Positions 34,131-47,095 are shown, counted from the first letter of the stretch. The stretch: 64,000 nucleotides of DNA from Podocnemis expansa (GCA_007922195.1 ML681995.1:20451924-20515923), one strand, 5' to 3'. A program made the numbers and translations. Notes: generated by a model not told the origin, from the letters alone.

Positions 34131-34514
34131 GGACATCCTTGACTGTGCTGCCACTGAGTGAGAGTAGTTTGCTCAGGGCTATTTCATTTCCTTTAGGTGG
34201 GGGCTTTCACCACTACTTTTCATTTCTTAGCCAGCTGTTTGTTATTTCAACTCTGCCCAAAAGAAAGCATTGTTTTCTCTACTTCAGGAGCAAGAATATG
34301 CCCAAGTTGTTTTCATTGTTAGCTACATGCATTGATGCGATGACAAGGCTCCAAAGCCTCAGTTTGGCTATTTAAAGAAATCCATTGTAAAGGAACCTAA
34401 AAAGTATTCTTAAACTGAGTTATAGTCCCTACAAGTCAGTATTTCAAGATTTGCTTTTACCAAGAACTGAACTTGGAGAAAGAGTACAGAACAAGGAGGA
34501 ATATACAAGGTTCA
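34131..34514. other. Anonymous interval, no gene seen
   Basis: Short frames only, no repeat boundary recognised. Confidence 0.5.
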
Positions 34515-35689
34515 TCTCATAGACTCACGTAGGTCCAAAGGGACCAATATGAACATCTTGTCTGACCTTCTGCACAATGCAGGCCATAAAACCTCACCCA
34601 CCCACTCCTGCCTCTAACCTATGACTGAGTTATTAAAGTCCTCAGATCATGATTTAAAGGCTTTAAGAGACAGGGAATCCACCAGCAAGTGAGCCATGCC
34701 CCACACTACAGAGGAAGGTGAAAAACCCCAGAGCCCTATCCTAACTACCCTGGGGGAAAATGCCCTCCCAACCCCAAATATGATCAGTTAAACCATGAGC
34801 ATGTAAGCAAGTCTCACCAGCCAGTCACCCAAGAAAGAATTCCCTCTAATAACTCAGGACTCACTCTATTTACTCTCCAATCTCAGGCCACTGGCATATC
34901 TACCATCAGTAGTCAAAACTAAGTTAATTTTCAAACTAGGCTGTCCCATTATACCATCCCCTCCATAAACTTACAAAGCTCAGTTTTGAAAGCAGTTACA
35001 TTTTTTGCCACCACAACTCACCTTGGAAGGCTATTCCAGAACTTTTCTCCTCTGACGGCTAGAAACCTGCATCTAATTTAAAGCCTAAATTTCCCGATGG
35101 GCAGTTTGTATCCATTTGTTCTTATGTTCACACTGGTGCTGTACTGAAATAATTCCTGTCCCTCCCTGCTATTTATCCCTCTGATGTATTTATAGAGAAC
35201 AATCATATCTCCCCTCAATCTTCTTTTGGTTTGACTAAACAAGCCAAGTTCCTTGAGTCTGCTCTCATAAAGCAGCTTTTCCATTCCTTGTAACCCTTCT
35301 CTGTACCTGTTCCAGTTTAAATTCATCTTTCTCAAACCTGGGGGACCAGAACTGCACACAATATTCCAGATGTGATCTCATAGCACCTTGCATAAGAGCA
35401 CTAACACCCTCCTATCTTTGCTCAAAATGCCTCTTCTGATACATCCTAGGACTGCATTAGATTTTTTCATTGCCACATTGCATTGGCAGTTCATAAGTCA
35501 TCCTGTGATCAACCAGTACTCCCAGGTCTTTCTCCTTCTCACTCCCTTCCAACTGATGCATCCCCAACTTATATGAAAAATTCTTGTTATTTGTCCCAAA
35601 ATGCATTGTACTTCCTGTTATTAAACTTAACATATTAACACAGTATTCCTAATACTCCAGTTTACAAGGTCATACAGATAAACTCTATG

Positions 35690-36537
35690 ATATCTCAATC
35701 CTTCTCTGTATTGGCAATACCTCCCAACTTGGTGTCATCCACAAACGTAATTATCACAGTCTCACTTTTTGTTCTAAGGTCAGTACAAAAAGGTCAAATA
35801 AGATTGGTCCCAAGACAGATCCCTGAGGAACTCCACTAGTAACCTCTCTCCAGCTTGACAGCTCGCCCTTCAGTATGACCCACTGTAGCCTCCCCTTTAA
35901 CCAGTTCCTTATCCACCTTTCTATATTCATATTAACCCCCATCTTTTGTAACTTAACTAATAATTCCCTGTGTGGAACTGTATCAATGCCTTGCTGAAAT
36001 CTAAGTAAATTAGGTCCACTGCATTCCCTTTATCCAGAAAATCTGTTATCTTACCAAAAAAGATCAAGTTGGTTTGGCACAATCTACCTCTTGGAAAGCC
36101 ACGTTGTATTTTATCCCAGTTACATTAACCTCGATATTCTTAAGAACTATAACTTCAAAATTTTTTTCCAAGACCTTGCAGACTACTGAGGTCAACCCAA
36201 CAGGCCCATAGTTACCCAGCTCACTTTTATTCTCTTTCTTGAAAATAGGAACTATATTAACAATTCTCCAGTCATAAAGTACAACCCCCAAGTTTACAGA
36301 TTTATCAAAAATGCTTGCTAATGAGCTGGCAATTTCATGTGCTAGTTCCTTTAATATTCTTGGATGGAGATTATCTGAGCCCCCTGATTTAGTCCCATCA
36401 AGCAGCTTGAGTTTGGCTTCTACCTCAGATGTGATAATTTCCACTTCCATGTCCTCTTTACAATTAGCTACCCTACCTCTACCCCAAAGCTTGTCATCAC
36501 CCTCATTAAAAACAGAAGCAAAGTACTTATTAGACAT
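35690..36537 (-). pseudogene. CR1 reverse transcriptase domain
   Basis: The frame 36064-36537 contains TKSGGSDNLHPRILKELA and WRIVNIVPIFKKENKSE (finger and palm entry). The frame 35754-35942 contains VTSGVPQGSVLGPILF (motif B), and FVDDTKL at 35725-35745 carries the catalytic Asp-Asp pair (family Phe-Ala-Asp-Asp). Shifts between these blocks make it non-functional. Confidence 0.88.
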
Positions 36538-36599
36538 TCAGCTATGCCTAGATTATCCTTGACCTCCACCCCATCCTCAGTATATAGTGGTTCCGGTTT

Positions 36600-37600
36600 T
36601 TACTTCATTTTCTTATTTATATTATGTAAGAACCTTTTACTATTGGTTTTAATTCCCTTTGCAAGGTCTGGCTCTGTTTGAATTTTTGCCTTTCTTACTT
36701 TCTCTCTACATGTTCTAACCTCCAAGAAATAGTTTTCCTTCCTGATCCCTCCCATCTTCCATTCCTTGTAGGCTTTGTGCTTCCTTCTAATCACCTGTCC
36801 AAGCTGCTTACTCATCCACCTTGGTCTACAACTCTTGCCTATGAATTTTTTCCCCTTCATCAGAATGCAGGCTTCAGATAGTTCCTGCAGCCTTGATGTG
36901 AAGGGGTTCCAAGCCTCTTCAAACTTTACATTCATCAGTTCTTCAGTCCAGTCCACTTCCCTAACTAATTCCCTTAATTTTCTAAAGTTAGCCCTTTTAA
37001 AGTCAAAGATCCTAGTCATAGATTTATTTTTGCTTACCCATCCATTTAGTTTGAACTGAATTAGCTCACGGTCACTCAAACCTAGGCTGTTCCCTACAAT
37101 TATTTCCTCTGTGAGGTCCTCACTACTCACCAATACCAAATCTAATATGGTATCCCCTGTTGTTGGTTGGCTAACAGTTTGGAGAAGGAATTCATCAGCT
37201 ATCACATCCAGGAAAATCTGGGCCTTTTTATTACCAATAGCACATGTCCTCCAGTCTATATCTGGGAAGCCAAAGTCCCCCATAATCATCCAGGTCCTGG
37301 TAGTATTTACTTCATTAAAGCCTTAAAGAGATCCCTATCCATGTCTGAATTATATCCTGGCAGTCTGTAGCACACCGCAAGCACTATTGCAGGAGAAATC
37401 TCATCATTGCCATCAATGCCACACCCTCACCTTTGCTTTTATATCTGCCTTTCCTAAAGAGCACATAGCCTTCAGCACACATACACCAGTCGTGACTATT
37501 ATTCCACCATGTTTCCATTATCCCTATAATATCTGGTTTCACTTCCTCTACCAGTAGCTTTAGTTCCTCCATGTTGTTACCCAAGCTTCTCACATTAGTA
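36600..37600 (-). pseudogene. CR1 apurinic endonuclease domain
   Basis: The N-terminal part (37384-37593) has MRSLGNNMEELKLL and DIIGIMETWW (the catalytic Glu of the AP-endonuclease fold). The next frame (36600-37289) has IMGDFGFPDIDWR and TGDTILDLVLV, then the SDRELIQFKL block where the family has Ser-Asp-His, so the catalytic His has become Arg-Glu. A frameshift separates the two parts. Confidence 0.85.
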
Positions 37601-37923
37601 TATAAACATTTTAGCTTTTGCTGCTGGCTTCACTCGCATTCCTTGCCTGATTTGGCACAGTCGTTCTAGTGCCAATATCACCAGTTAAACCGGCATTTAC
37701 ACTACCCCTTACCCTACCTCTCCTTCTAACCTCCATCTTTGTCCCATGAATTGCTGAATGCTCAAAAGTTTTCATTTTCCCTTCCATATGAGCCCCCCTA
37801 CAAAAGGTATTAATGTGAATGGACTTTTGGTAAAGATCTTATAAATGAGACATCATGTCCTTCCACTGTAAAGTACTGGCCCTCCCATAAGTCTCCCACA
37901 CCAAAATATAAAGCTATATGGAT

Positions 37924-38000
37924 GCTAGCACCTCTGCTTAATATGCAGAAGGTCCTAGGGTCAAGCCCCGGGGGTTCCAACCCTATGATTCTATTCTATT
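37924..38000 (+). repeat. Short SINE: tRNA-Ile-like head joined to a CR1-type tail
   Basis: GCTAGCACCTCTGCTTAATAT then GCAGAAGG can form an anticodon-arm-like stem CTGC-TTAATAT-GCAG with AAT at the anticodon position, followed by a T-arm-like GGGTCAAGCCCC. It runs directly into GGTTCCAACCCTATGATTC and TATTCTATT, the CR1 3' terminus. The second copy is at 8812-8905. Confidence 0.65.
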
Positions 38001-41000
38001 CAAGCTCTGAGAGAAGCTCCTCTAACCATAGGGTTTCCCTCAAGGCATCATGAATTTAACAAGGCTATTTAGAATATTCTAGAGAAAAGCTATTTATTGA
38101 AGCTGTATCAGTTTTACTTGTGGATGTAGCAGCTTTTGGTAGGAGGAGAAGTGAGGAAAGAAGAATGTCTTTTGTTTTTAATTGTCGGAACATCAAACCA
38201 GATTTAGAGTTCACAGAAAAGACTTGCCACAGCATTGTCTAAACTCAAAGTTCAAATTACAGTTGCTTCAGCTATGTAAGCTTGCATTGTTTTGTTTTGT
38301 TTTTAGAGAAACAAAACTGTTGTGAAGCCTTGAGTCCCACATGCATCAACAGTATAACAACATGCCAATCTCTACTGTTTTGTGGATCAAGTACATCAGT
38401 AGAATTCATTTTTATTCAAGTTTTATCCTGGCTGGCCATGCAAACATGGAAGTATTAAAAAGAGATTTGGCTATGAAAAGGCTGACTTCATGAAAAAGAT
38501 GAACTATAATGAGTTGCAAGGAAATGGAGGGCCAATTGAGTCAAATTCAGAAAAACTCTTTAAGGAAAGAGTGCATGCAATAGTGATGTTTCTTCTCAAA
38601 AATAAAACACTAAGTGTCTTTCAAAACTCTTATTGCTTTTTTGGCACCTCATTAAGTATTATGAACAATGCAGATTACGGCACAGGTCCTCAGGTCATGC
38701 AAGTCTGATTATCTTCACTGACTTGAATGTATAGATTTACAGCTGAGAATCTGTGCTGACACAAGAACTGACTTAACAATTGCATAAAACACTTTGTTTA
38801 GTCTCCCAGGTATTATAATTGGGTCTAAACACAGGTTAGTGTAATCACCAAGGTATATTAAATGGGGAATGGGGGTTGGAGGGAGGATGTAATGAAAGAT
38901 TTTATTCCTGGGCTGGTAAATCATTCACCTACTCTTTCCATGCTGATGGCAATAAGGAACATTAAAGGTATTTTAGTCATTCATCAGAAGAATGACTTGC
39001 CACAAGTAAGAGCAGGAAACAGACTTTTGCATGGTTGTAATAACTTTGTATCTGAGATAGTAAAATAATTTGAAATTGTATGGCAAAGATGAAGCTGTAT
39101 GCCAGTTTGCTCAGGGTAGTTGGATTTTCCTCTTCCATTCATCCTCACAGACTGAATGTACTCTACCTTTTATGTAAGAATACCCAAAATTTTACACAAG
39201 GGATGTGCAAAGAAGTGCTGATTATAAAAATGCATCATTTTAAATAAAAAGCAAGAAACTGCATCAGCTGTTTTTCCCAACGTTTCAGACATGTTAATAT
39301 TAAGTCACAATTGCTCTCAAAGCGCTTAAGTGAAATCCTCAAAAAAACAAACTCAAATGAGACCAAAAAACTCAAGCTATCCTAAAACACAAAATAAAAA
39401 TTAGCTCTCTCGAATATTTTTAAAGTGAAGAAAGTCTCAATGTGTCAAAATTAATTGCACCTTTCCATTTAAATAGTATCTTTGATGGTTTAATAAAATA
39501 ACTCTCAGACATGTATCATAGTCTTCACTTATAACTGGCAATTATTTCTTACAAACTCATTTATATGTGGAGAAACAATATGTAGTATGTAGCAAGAGAA
39601 TTCATCTTACAAAATACATTAGATATGATCAATTTAGCCTAGAGGTAATCAGTTGCAACTTCCCAGTTTACTTGACTGTGGGCTAAATTCGCAGCATATG
39701 CACTTTTAAAATATACTTATCTAAAAACACCAGGAGAATAAATACTGCTCCTCTTGTTTTAGAACAGACAGTCATTGATGGTCAGACTCATATTGCTAAT
39801 GCCAATTCCTTGAGTTTACAGAACTTGTTTTTCCTTTAGGCCTGAATCAATATACAAGCAACATTACTGTGATGCAGGGGTCAGGTGGGGTTGGCAAAGA
39901 ATGAACAAGCCCCACACACTGAAGAGACTCTACAACACTTCCCACTTCCAGGAGCACCCTGCATCTTAAAACTTCCCTTTGAAGAAGAGCCCCTCAACAA
40001 CCCCACTGTGACCCCATACAACTGCCTACTCTATCAAGACTAAAAGAAGACACCTAACTGTCTTCCAAATCAGGCTATGCCTGCTAAATAGCACCACACG
40101 TTAAAGCTAAGCAGAGACACTCATTTTCAGTGATCTCATTGAAAATGAGATTAAAGCTCCAGTGCTGTTCATGTCAACAAAAATCTCTACAGGGACAGGA
40201 AGAATAAATGAAGCCGTGAGTTTCCAGTCAATAGAGTGCCAAGTTAAATCCCTGCTCTACTAAAAGATCCTGTTATTGACATGTCACCCTACTACAACCT
40301 GGTGTTTGCTTTAACTGGTAGAAGTAATTTTCTGTTGGCAGGGAAGGTCTGCCAGAGTTTAAGGAAAGCCATAGTCAAGCTCTGCCTAGACAATATCGCC
40401 TTCACCTTACTCCCTGAGTTCACTCACCTGAACGCTAATGAGATAAACTAAACTAATAAAGTTATGCCAGTGGCCTTCTAGTTTGGAGAAGTAATAGGCA
40501 TTCATGAAATGCAAGTGCCCGTTGTATGAGATGTCTGTCTATACCAGCACAGGGAATTAGCTCACTAAAACTGCAGAGCTAAATACTGGGCTTTGCTTTT
40601 CATTTAAGTAACAAGCCTCTTTGGTGCATGACAGAGATGGCCAGCAACGTTTGTGAAAAACTGCATGTCAGTTACAGCAGTGCAGATATTGAAACCATCT
40701 TTTAAAAGAAGTCTGTCTCTCAGTATTGGCTGGTTTTCATCCTAGCTTGAAATAGCGCATGTCAGTCAATCAATCACTGGGTTAGGGGAGAAGTTACTGA
40801 CAATGCATGGAATTTGCTTTAACCAACTGCATGTGTCAAGAAATAGGTGACTTCCTGCTACATTCCTTTAACCAAGTAAAATGAAAAATATAGTCAGCTT
40901 GGAGGATTAATTAGGTTCATGAGAGGTCACTGTATTCCCTTAGTTATTGTCCACTGCATTTCATTTCAGTCTAGTACCTTAGTTTTGAAAGAGTTTGGGG

Positions 41001-41575
41001 ATCGGTACAAAAAATAATTCTTGTGTGGAAATTATAACTGTGGCAGAAAGAAAAAAAAGTTACCAGTAAGCCGTTTCATGTGGCCAGAGGTTTCCCCTGA
41101 ACTTCCAGATGTTTCCATCACATTCATGCCACACTATTGAGGGAGTGCAGTTAGAGAAGGTGACACTCCTTAATGGCAAAATTCTGCTCCCACCTCTACT
41201 TCCAAATCTTGCAGATTAAACCAAACTGATCATTTTCAGGCAATGTCAGTGTCCTTATGTTTCAGAGAAATCTCATTGTGCAAACATTCTGATTCCTAGG
41301 AAGTCTAGGTGTAAGCAATAAGTAATCACTGCTTCTTCCATCTAGGTCACAGAACACAGCTACTGTGTTAAAGTCAATAGACTTAACTAATTTTGGTAAA
41401 ATAATATTGACAGTGCAGGGGGAGGGAAGCTAAAAAGGAAGGAAAAAATTTGTGGCCCAGTTATATGCAACTTTGTCATACATATCATTTAACTGGGAAA
41501 AGCTGTTACCCTTATTTTAGTGTTAGACATAAGAGCCCAATTCTGCAAGTTTTTACTACTGGCTGTAACATTTGC
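38001..41575. other. Anonymous interval, no gene seen
   Basis: No coding-like frame, RNA gene or bounded repeat recognised. Confidence 0.5.
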
Positions 41576-44059
41576 CAGTGGTTCCCAGCCTGTGGTCCAC
41601 AGACCTCTAGGGGCCTGCAGAGTTATTGCAAGGGTCCACGGAGCTGGAACCATCTAAAATCTCCCACCCTACGCAGCCCAAACATGTGGGCTGGTGGAGC
41701 TCCTGGGAGACCCATGGGGTGGAGGGATTGGGGACAGCCCAGTGGGGCAGAGGATTGCTTTCAGGCCAGGGCTGGATCCTGGCAGCAGTGTCTTCAGTTC
41801 CCGGATCCCCAAGGCAGTGGTGTGGCCAGGACCAGATCACCACAGCAGCACCGCTTCTAGGCTGGCTGAGGCTGGATACCTGTGGCAGTAGCGTGACGAG
41901 GTTGGATCACTGTGGCGATGCCACTTCCAGCCCAGGGCTGGATCCCCGAGGCAGCAGCACAGCTGCAGCCAGATCATCCTAGTGGTAGCACTGCTCCCTG
42001 GCCAGGTAAGGGGGTCCTGGGGGGGGGGGGGTTGGGGATGGACAGCCACTATGGAAAGGGAGCAGGGTAGGGCTGGCTGGGGGACGGCATGAGCTGGCAG
42101 CAGGATGGGTGAGTTAGGGTGGGATTGAGGAGGGACGGGGTCAGCTGGTCGGGGGGGAGCCGGTGGCGTGGCGCCCCACATGAGGCCTAGAAGCCCCACT
42201 GGCCACCCGCCTGGCTCTGCCCACACTGCCCCCAGAGCCATCAACCCTGCCCCATGCAAACAGCCCCTCAACCCACTGTCCTTCCTTCCCTCTCTCCCAT
42301 CCATGCATCCGCGGCCCGGTGGCCAGGGGCTGGAATCGGCAGCTCTTATACTCCCATGGCAGCCCTGGAGACATCACTGTGTCTTTCAAAAACCACAGGG
42401 CAGAGAAGAGAGAATTGATGTTTTAATTCTTAAAAATGCGGGGGTTAGATCTCACAAATTATGCAGAGTTGAGTTGGGTGGTGCTTGGATGGGAAGCATC
42501 CAAGGAAAATCCAGGGTGCAAACAATAAACAGGGGGTAGTGTGAGTACTTAAATAGCTAGCAGTTGTCTTCTGAGTTGAGTGAGTTCCTGATCTGACAGT
42601 TGTTCAGTGCACTGTTTGGGGTATTGTGTTTGCTGGGAGGGTCATCAGTTCTGTTTGGGGTTTTCAGTAGTTGTCTTAAGAATGAATAAAAGCAAGTTTT
42701 CAACTACTGCAATGTTTGATTTCTGAAAACTGAAGGCATTTGTAGTCCATGTCTATGAAATGTGTTAATTTGGTCTCTGAAACCAGAGTTTACTAAGAAG
42801 AGAACAATATGATCCTTGACTTGATTATTTAAAATGAGGGGTTTCATTTGCCTTCAAGATGATAGCAGCTTTAACTTTATAGGTTGCTACACCATGCATT
42901 GTAGTCAAGCTACATAAATGTAGCTCCCTCTTCAGCATCTGGTCACATTTCCTCTCAAGCTGCTGTTCTGAATATCTCATTCATGTCATTTTTCAGGACC
43001 ACCTCTGTGCCTTTCTTAAGTCCCCTAAGTCTGGAACTCCCTTTCTGATCCCATCCTGCTTCCAAATGCCTCCTCTAAATTCTTCACAAAGGAAGCTCAG
43101 TGTGGGGTTTGTTTTTTTTTTTTTTTTTTTAATTACAGTACTGTTGTCACAAGCAGCCATGTGTTTATATTTTTGCTGTTGTCCTACTCTCAGCAGGGCT
43201 GTTTGATTTATGTCAGTCATTAAATTCAGTAGCAGAAAATCTTGATCGATAATCAATTTTAAGTCTGGTTTTCATTTGTCCTTTTTAGCTGTTTTCCTTG
43301 AGAGAGGTTGATTCACTTCTGCCAGTTCAGTGGCTTGAATATTTTTTGAAACTTCAACAACAAATGTATTCTTCTGGAACATTATTTTTATTTAAATAAT
43401 CTTACCATATTTTGGTCTTAGAATAGGTTGTCATAATTTTAAGTTTCTTTATTCTTAAAAACAAAATGCATTTAAACAATTAAAAAAAAATCACTGATTT
43501 TTACCATCTACCCTGGTCTGAAGTATTGCAAACAAAATTGCATAAACAAAGCCCTCCTCACACATAGAACTGCTTTTAGAACAGCCCCTACCCAGTTTTC
43601 TTTGCAGGCCTGGATCCTGGAAGCAATTTGGGTTACACCTATATCTGTTTTTGTTTTCTGAGATTTTTTTATTCAGCCCCCTCTCCCTCCTTTGACAATT
43701 AGTTGCTCTTGAAAGTGGGGAACTGATGCCACTGAAACTTCAACATGCATATTGTTTACAAAATGAATAAACTTCTGAGCTTATCAAAGTGTCCAATTAA
43801 TTAGTCTGTTCTCTTCTAATATATGCTTCACTTGTATACCTTCATCCTCAAAAGGCATCAGAGCATTTTAAAAAGAATGAATTAATCTTCACAATACTCC
43901 TTCCAGGAAAAGAGGTGTCATTCCCATTTCACAGATGAGAAAAATGAGGTGCAAAAAGATTACGTTAGCTTAAAAGTACAACTCTTATCATTTGGGGGTC
44001 CATGAAATTTTTTGACATTAAAAAGGGGTCCTCAGACTTGAAAAGGCTGGGCACCACTG
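41576..44059. mobile_element. Segment between inverted hAT termini (2.48 kb), no transposase
   Basis: Left end CAGTGGTTCCCAGCCTGTGG; right end inverse CAGTGGTGCCCAGCCTTTTC. Flanks ACATTTGC (41568-41575) and ATGTTTGC (44060-44067) agree at 6 of 8 bases. The first 800 bp are GC-rich and the rest AT-rich and genomic-looking, with a MIR-like stretch at 43888-43966. It is either one large non-autonomous element carrying captured sequence or two separate element ends. Confidence 0.55.
43888..43966 (+). repeat. MIR-like ancient SINE fragment
   Basis: CAATACTCCTTCCAGG, TCATTCCCATTTCACAGATG and AGAAAAATGAGGTGCAAA match the MIR core and tail pattern (CCCATTTTACAGATGAGGAAA). Confidence 0.6.
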
Positions 44060-44764
44060 ATGTTTGCTATTGTGAGTAGCCCCACTAACTTCTCCTAGGG
44101 AAGCAAAGTAGCAATATCGCATCCAGGCCTGCCAACAGTAATTCTGGGCCCCAGAGCAGAGTAGTCAACATTCCCATCCCTTTAGAAAGGGGTGGCTGAA
44201 GTGTATGACCATGGGTGGCAGGTGAAGCTTCTCCTCGGAGAGGCTAGTTCTGCATCCCACCACTTCTGCCCATGGCCCCACCATCCCAGGCCTGCCTCCA
44301 CTTGCCAACATGGAAATCCTCCCTGCTCAGTCCCCTCTCTTCCACATCCCTCTTCTCCCCAAATGGCAAGCAACGGTGTTGGGACTGAGCAGGGAGAAGG
44401 GATGCGGCAGTGGGCAGGCAAAGTGGAGAGTGGGAGTGTGTGGAAGAAAGGAAGGGAGGTGGATGGGGGAGTGAGACACAGTGGGCTGAAGAGGGGTAGA
44501 AGTGGTTCTGTGGTGGACTGCAGGCAGGGCCATGGGCAGAAGAGGCAGGATGGACAGCTGTCACCCATTGCCTGGGCCCTTTTAAAACACCAGGCCCCTG
44601 TGCAGTTGGCCCCTCCCTCCCACACCATTGGCAGGCCTCACCGCATCACATCATCACTAGCTTCTAATGGGACTGCACATGACATTCACAATTATTTCAT
44701 TTTTATTCCAATAGAGGCTATGGAGAGTCAGACAACCCCTGTCATGAACTGCTAACATTCACTC

Positions 44765-45010
44765 ACCCTGTGTGTAACCCCGTGTTACAGATGGGGAAAC
44801 CAAGAAACAGAGATTAAAGGCCAGATTTTTAAATATATTTATCCATATAAATATGCAGGTATACTCTCAGTACTTTTAGGCATTCCACTAGGAATCTGTC
44901 TGCATACTTAGACCCCAGCAGAGCATTAAAAATCTGGCTGTAAGTCATTTTTTCAAGGTCACAGAGGTAGTCTGAACAGGTGATGCTAGGATTTGAACAT
45001 GCCTCTCTAG
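44765..45010 (+). repeat. MIR SINE, interrupted by a palindromic element
   Basis: TTACAGATGGGGAAACCAAG and AACAGAGATTAA on the left continue after an insertion as TAAGTCA, CAAGGTCACAGAGG and AGGATTTGAACATG, the canonical order of a MIR tail. Confidence 0.75.
44818..44940. mobile_element. Palindromic MITE inside a MIR
   Basis: GCCAGATTTTTAA (44820-44832) and its exact inverse TTAAAAATCTGGC (44926-44938) bound an insertion in the MIR. TAA lies just outside on both sides, suggesting a Harbinger-type target site. Confidence 0.6.
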
Positions 45011-45537
45011 AGCCCTAGTTAAATACTTTAACCACAACACTTATCTTCCTCATATAGCAGGCTAATGTCTTCAGCCCTACATCTGGCTAGTGAGGAAAAT
45101 TCAGAGAAGAACTTAAAATAAACAGCCCAACAGAAAAACTGGTTTAACTTCATCCCAATAAACAATAAAAAAGGAAAAGATGTCATTTGTAAGTGTGTTG
45201 TATCAGCCAAGGGTTGGTTTTTTTGGTTTTTTCGGCGCGCAAATGCCCTTTTCTGCTTCAATATAATGCACTGCAATTGCGAAATGCTTTCAGTATGATT
45301 TGAGCTGCAGCCTAACCGAGGCCCAGTTTTACAGCTGTATATGTTATACAAATCAATTCTGCATAAGACCCAGAGGGAAAAAGCATGTTATGGAGAAAGA
45401 GCTTTATGTGCTTTCAAAAGGAGCCTTGTCAAAAGAAAGGACTCAACTATGAAATCACTTCCTTCTGTTTAAAATATTTTACTCAAAGAAAAAAATCACA
45501 AAGGGCATTAAAAAAAAAAAAAATCTCTTTTCTGCTT

Positions 45538-46172
45538 TGACTCAGTCCCAGGATTCAACATCCCAGCAGCTCTGTGGGGTGACGCAGCGTGCCAGCTCCC
45601 GACCGCTCCAGCCAGAGCTTCAAGTAGTTTCAGTCATTAGGCAAACAATGAGTCCTCTTATGAAACTCAATTGGATTCCACCTCACACATACTGACAGCA
45701 TAGCCACCAGAGGAGTATTTTTTTTTCCTTTTGGGTAGCTGTCCTCGTGGAGCAAGGCAACGAGATGCGGGGATGGCAGACTGGTGTTCAGCATTAACTC
45801 GGGCTGATAAACAAGAAGTTCTTTTGCTTATTCCCCACCCCCATGCTGAATCTGCAGCAAAGGTGGATAAAAAATAATTCTAAGTTCACTGGTGGGGTTT
45901 TCTTTTCTGACTAGCAAGGGGCTAACTTCAGAAAGACCAGTTTATCCCTTGTTGACTGACTTACAGGGTGGTTATTTATGGATGCAGAGGACTATAAAAC
46001 AAGATGAACATGTCCCTTTGCAATGCTTTTTGATTTACATTTGAGGGTTTCTCTATCTAAAACCCCTCTTCCCTCTCCCTGTTTTTCATTCTAAAACTCA
46101 TCATACCCACTCCCCTGCTCCAAACGAACTCCCGAGCTGAGTCAACTCAACACCAACTGCATTCCTGAGTCA
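45538..46172. promoter_or_regulatory. Candidate enhancer with three AP-1 consensus sites
   Basis: TGACTCA at 45538-45544 and TGAGTCA at 46138-46144 and 46166-46172; the last two are 28 bp apart. The stretch is repeat-poor and lies about 3.4-4 kb downstream of the LPAR1 exon. An AP-1-responsive element is inferred from motifs alone. Confidence 0.35.
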
Positions 46173-47095
46173 GTTGTGGGGAGTTTCAGGGGAGGGGGCC
46201 TTTTGAGAACAAACTAAGGCACTTCCTTTCCTCTCTCTCTGTAGAGAAGCTGAGCTTTGCCTCCAATTTTAATGCAGCACATTGCATTGACAGCTAGACC
46301 ACCAAGAAAGCCCCAGTTCTCCTCTTCTGTAATTTACTGATGCAGAAACAGAAAGCTTATTTGGAAAGAGCCAGGTAGCATGGAGATAAACATTCCATAA
46401 ACTTTTCAACATGTGTCTGAAAATGTATCTTATCCTGTCTTTCCCATGGCTGGAAAAACCAATCCCGACACAGGCAATTTCTCTATAGCATCATCATGTG
46501 GTAAGTTTGCTGTATAGAAAGACGTTCAGAAGTTACATAACTGAAATCACTCATTTCACTCATGACCATTTTCAACCATACTTAAAAGCAGGCCTCTAGA
46601 AGTAAAAGATTATCGTAAGACCCCCTTTCTCTCACCTCCCCTCTGCTCCTCTTCCATCCCATGGTCTAATTTCTTACTGAGACCCATACTGGTGAATGAT
46701 ATAGTGCCATTATAGAAAGATATGCTTTGAAAGTCTCACTGGAAAGCTCAGTTAGGAACTTTCACTGTTATTCACTGGGTAATCTCTGTATAAAAGCCAT
46801 CACTCACTGGCTGACAGATCACTTTTAATTCATGCCAACAAGCTGTTCTCACTGATACTGAAGAATAACTCCTCTGAGAATTAGAGGAAGGCAAACCTGA
46901 AGGCGGAAGTCCAAGTGCATCTATAGGCTGAAGTTTTCCAACCTAGGTGCCTAAAGCTGGAAAGCTAAGTTCATGTCTGATATCTTGGTAAGCGCTCTGC
47001 TTTTCAGAGATGGCTCAGCATCAGCGACTTCAGTAAGAATTGTACAGATGATCAGCCTCTATGAAAATCATATTTCCTATTCAAGGCCCTCATTC

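Larger units (their letters stand above)
34515..37830 (-). mobile_element. Long CR1 LINE, 5'-truncated and mutated
   Basis: A 3.3-kb minus-strand CR1 with endonuclease, reverse transcriptase and 3' UTR in order. The 3' UTR (34515-35080) matches the fragment at 2.1-3.15 kb. ORF1 was not seen, so the element is probably 5'-truncated near 37.8 kb. Multiple frameshifts separate the domains. Confidence 0.92.

Noticed and set aside
33675..34154. 159-codon minus-strand frame
   Set aside because: It spans a GC-rich hAT-like block and neighbouring terminal repeats, so it is not a gene.
37924..37975. Functional tRNA-Ile gene
   Set aside because: The 5' half and acceptor stem are missing and the sequence runs into a CR1 tail; it is a SINE head.
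41450..42539. Multiple frames of 118-155 codons
   Set aside because: They fall in the GC-rich part of the hAT-bounded segment, overlap each other in several frames and lack domains.
44182..44755. Pair of long overlapping frames (148 and 187 codons) on opposite strands
   Set aside because: GC-rich and mirrored on both strands, with Ser/Pro/Leu-rich composition and no motifs or splice context; most likely a repeat-derived compositional artefact.
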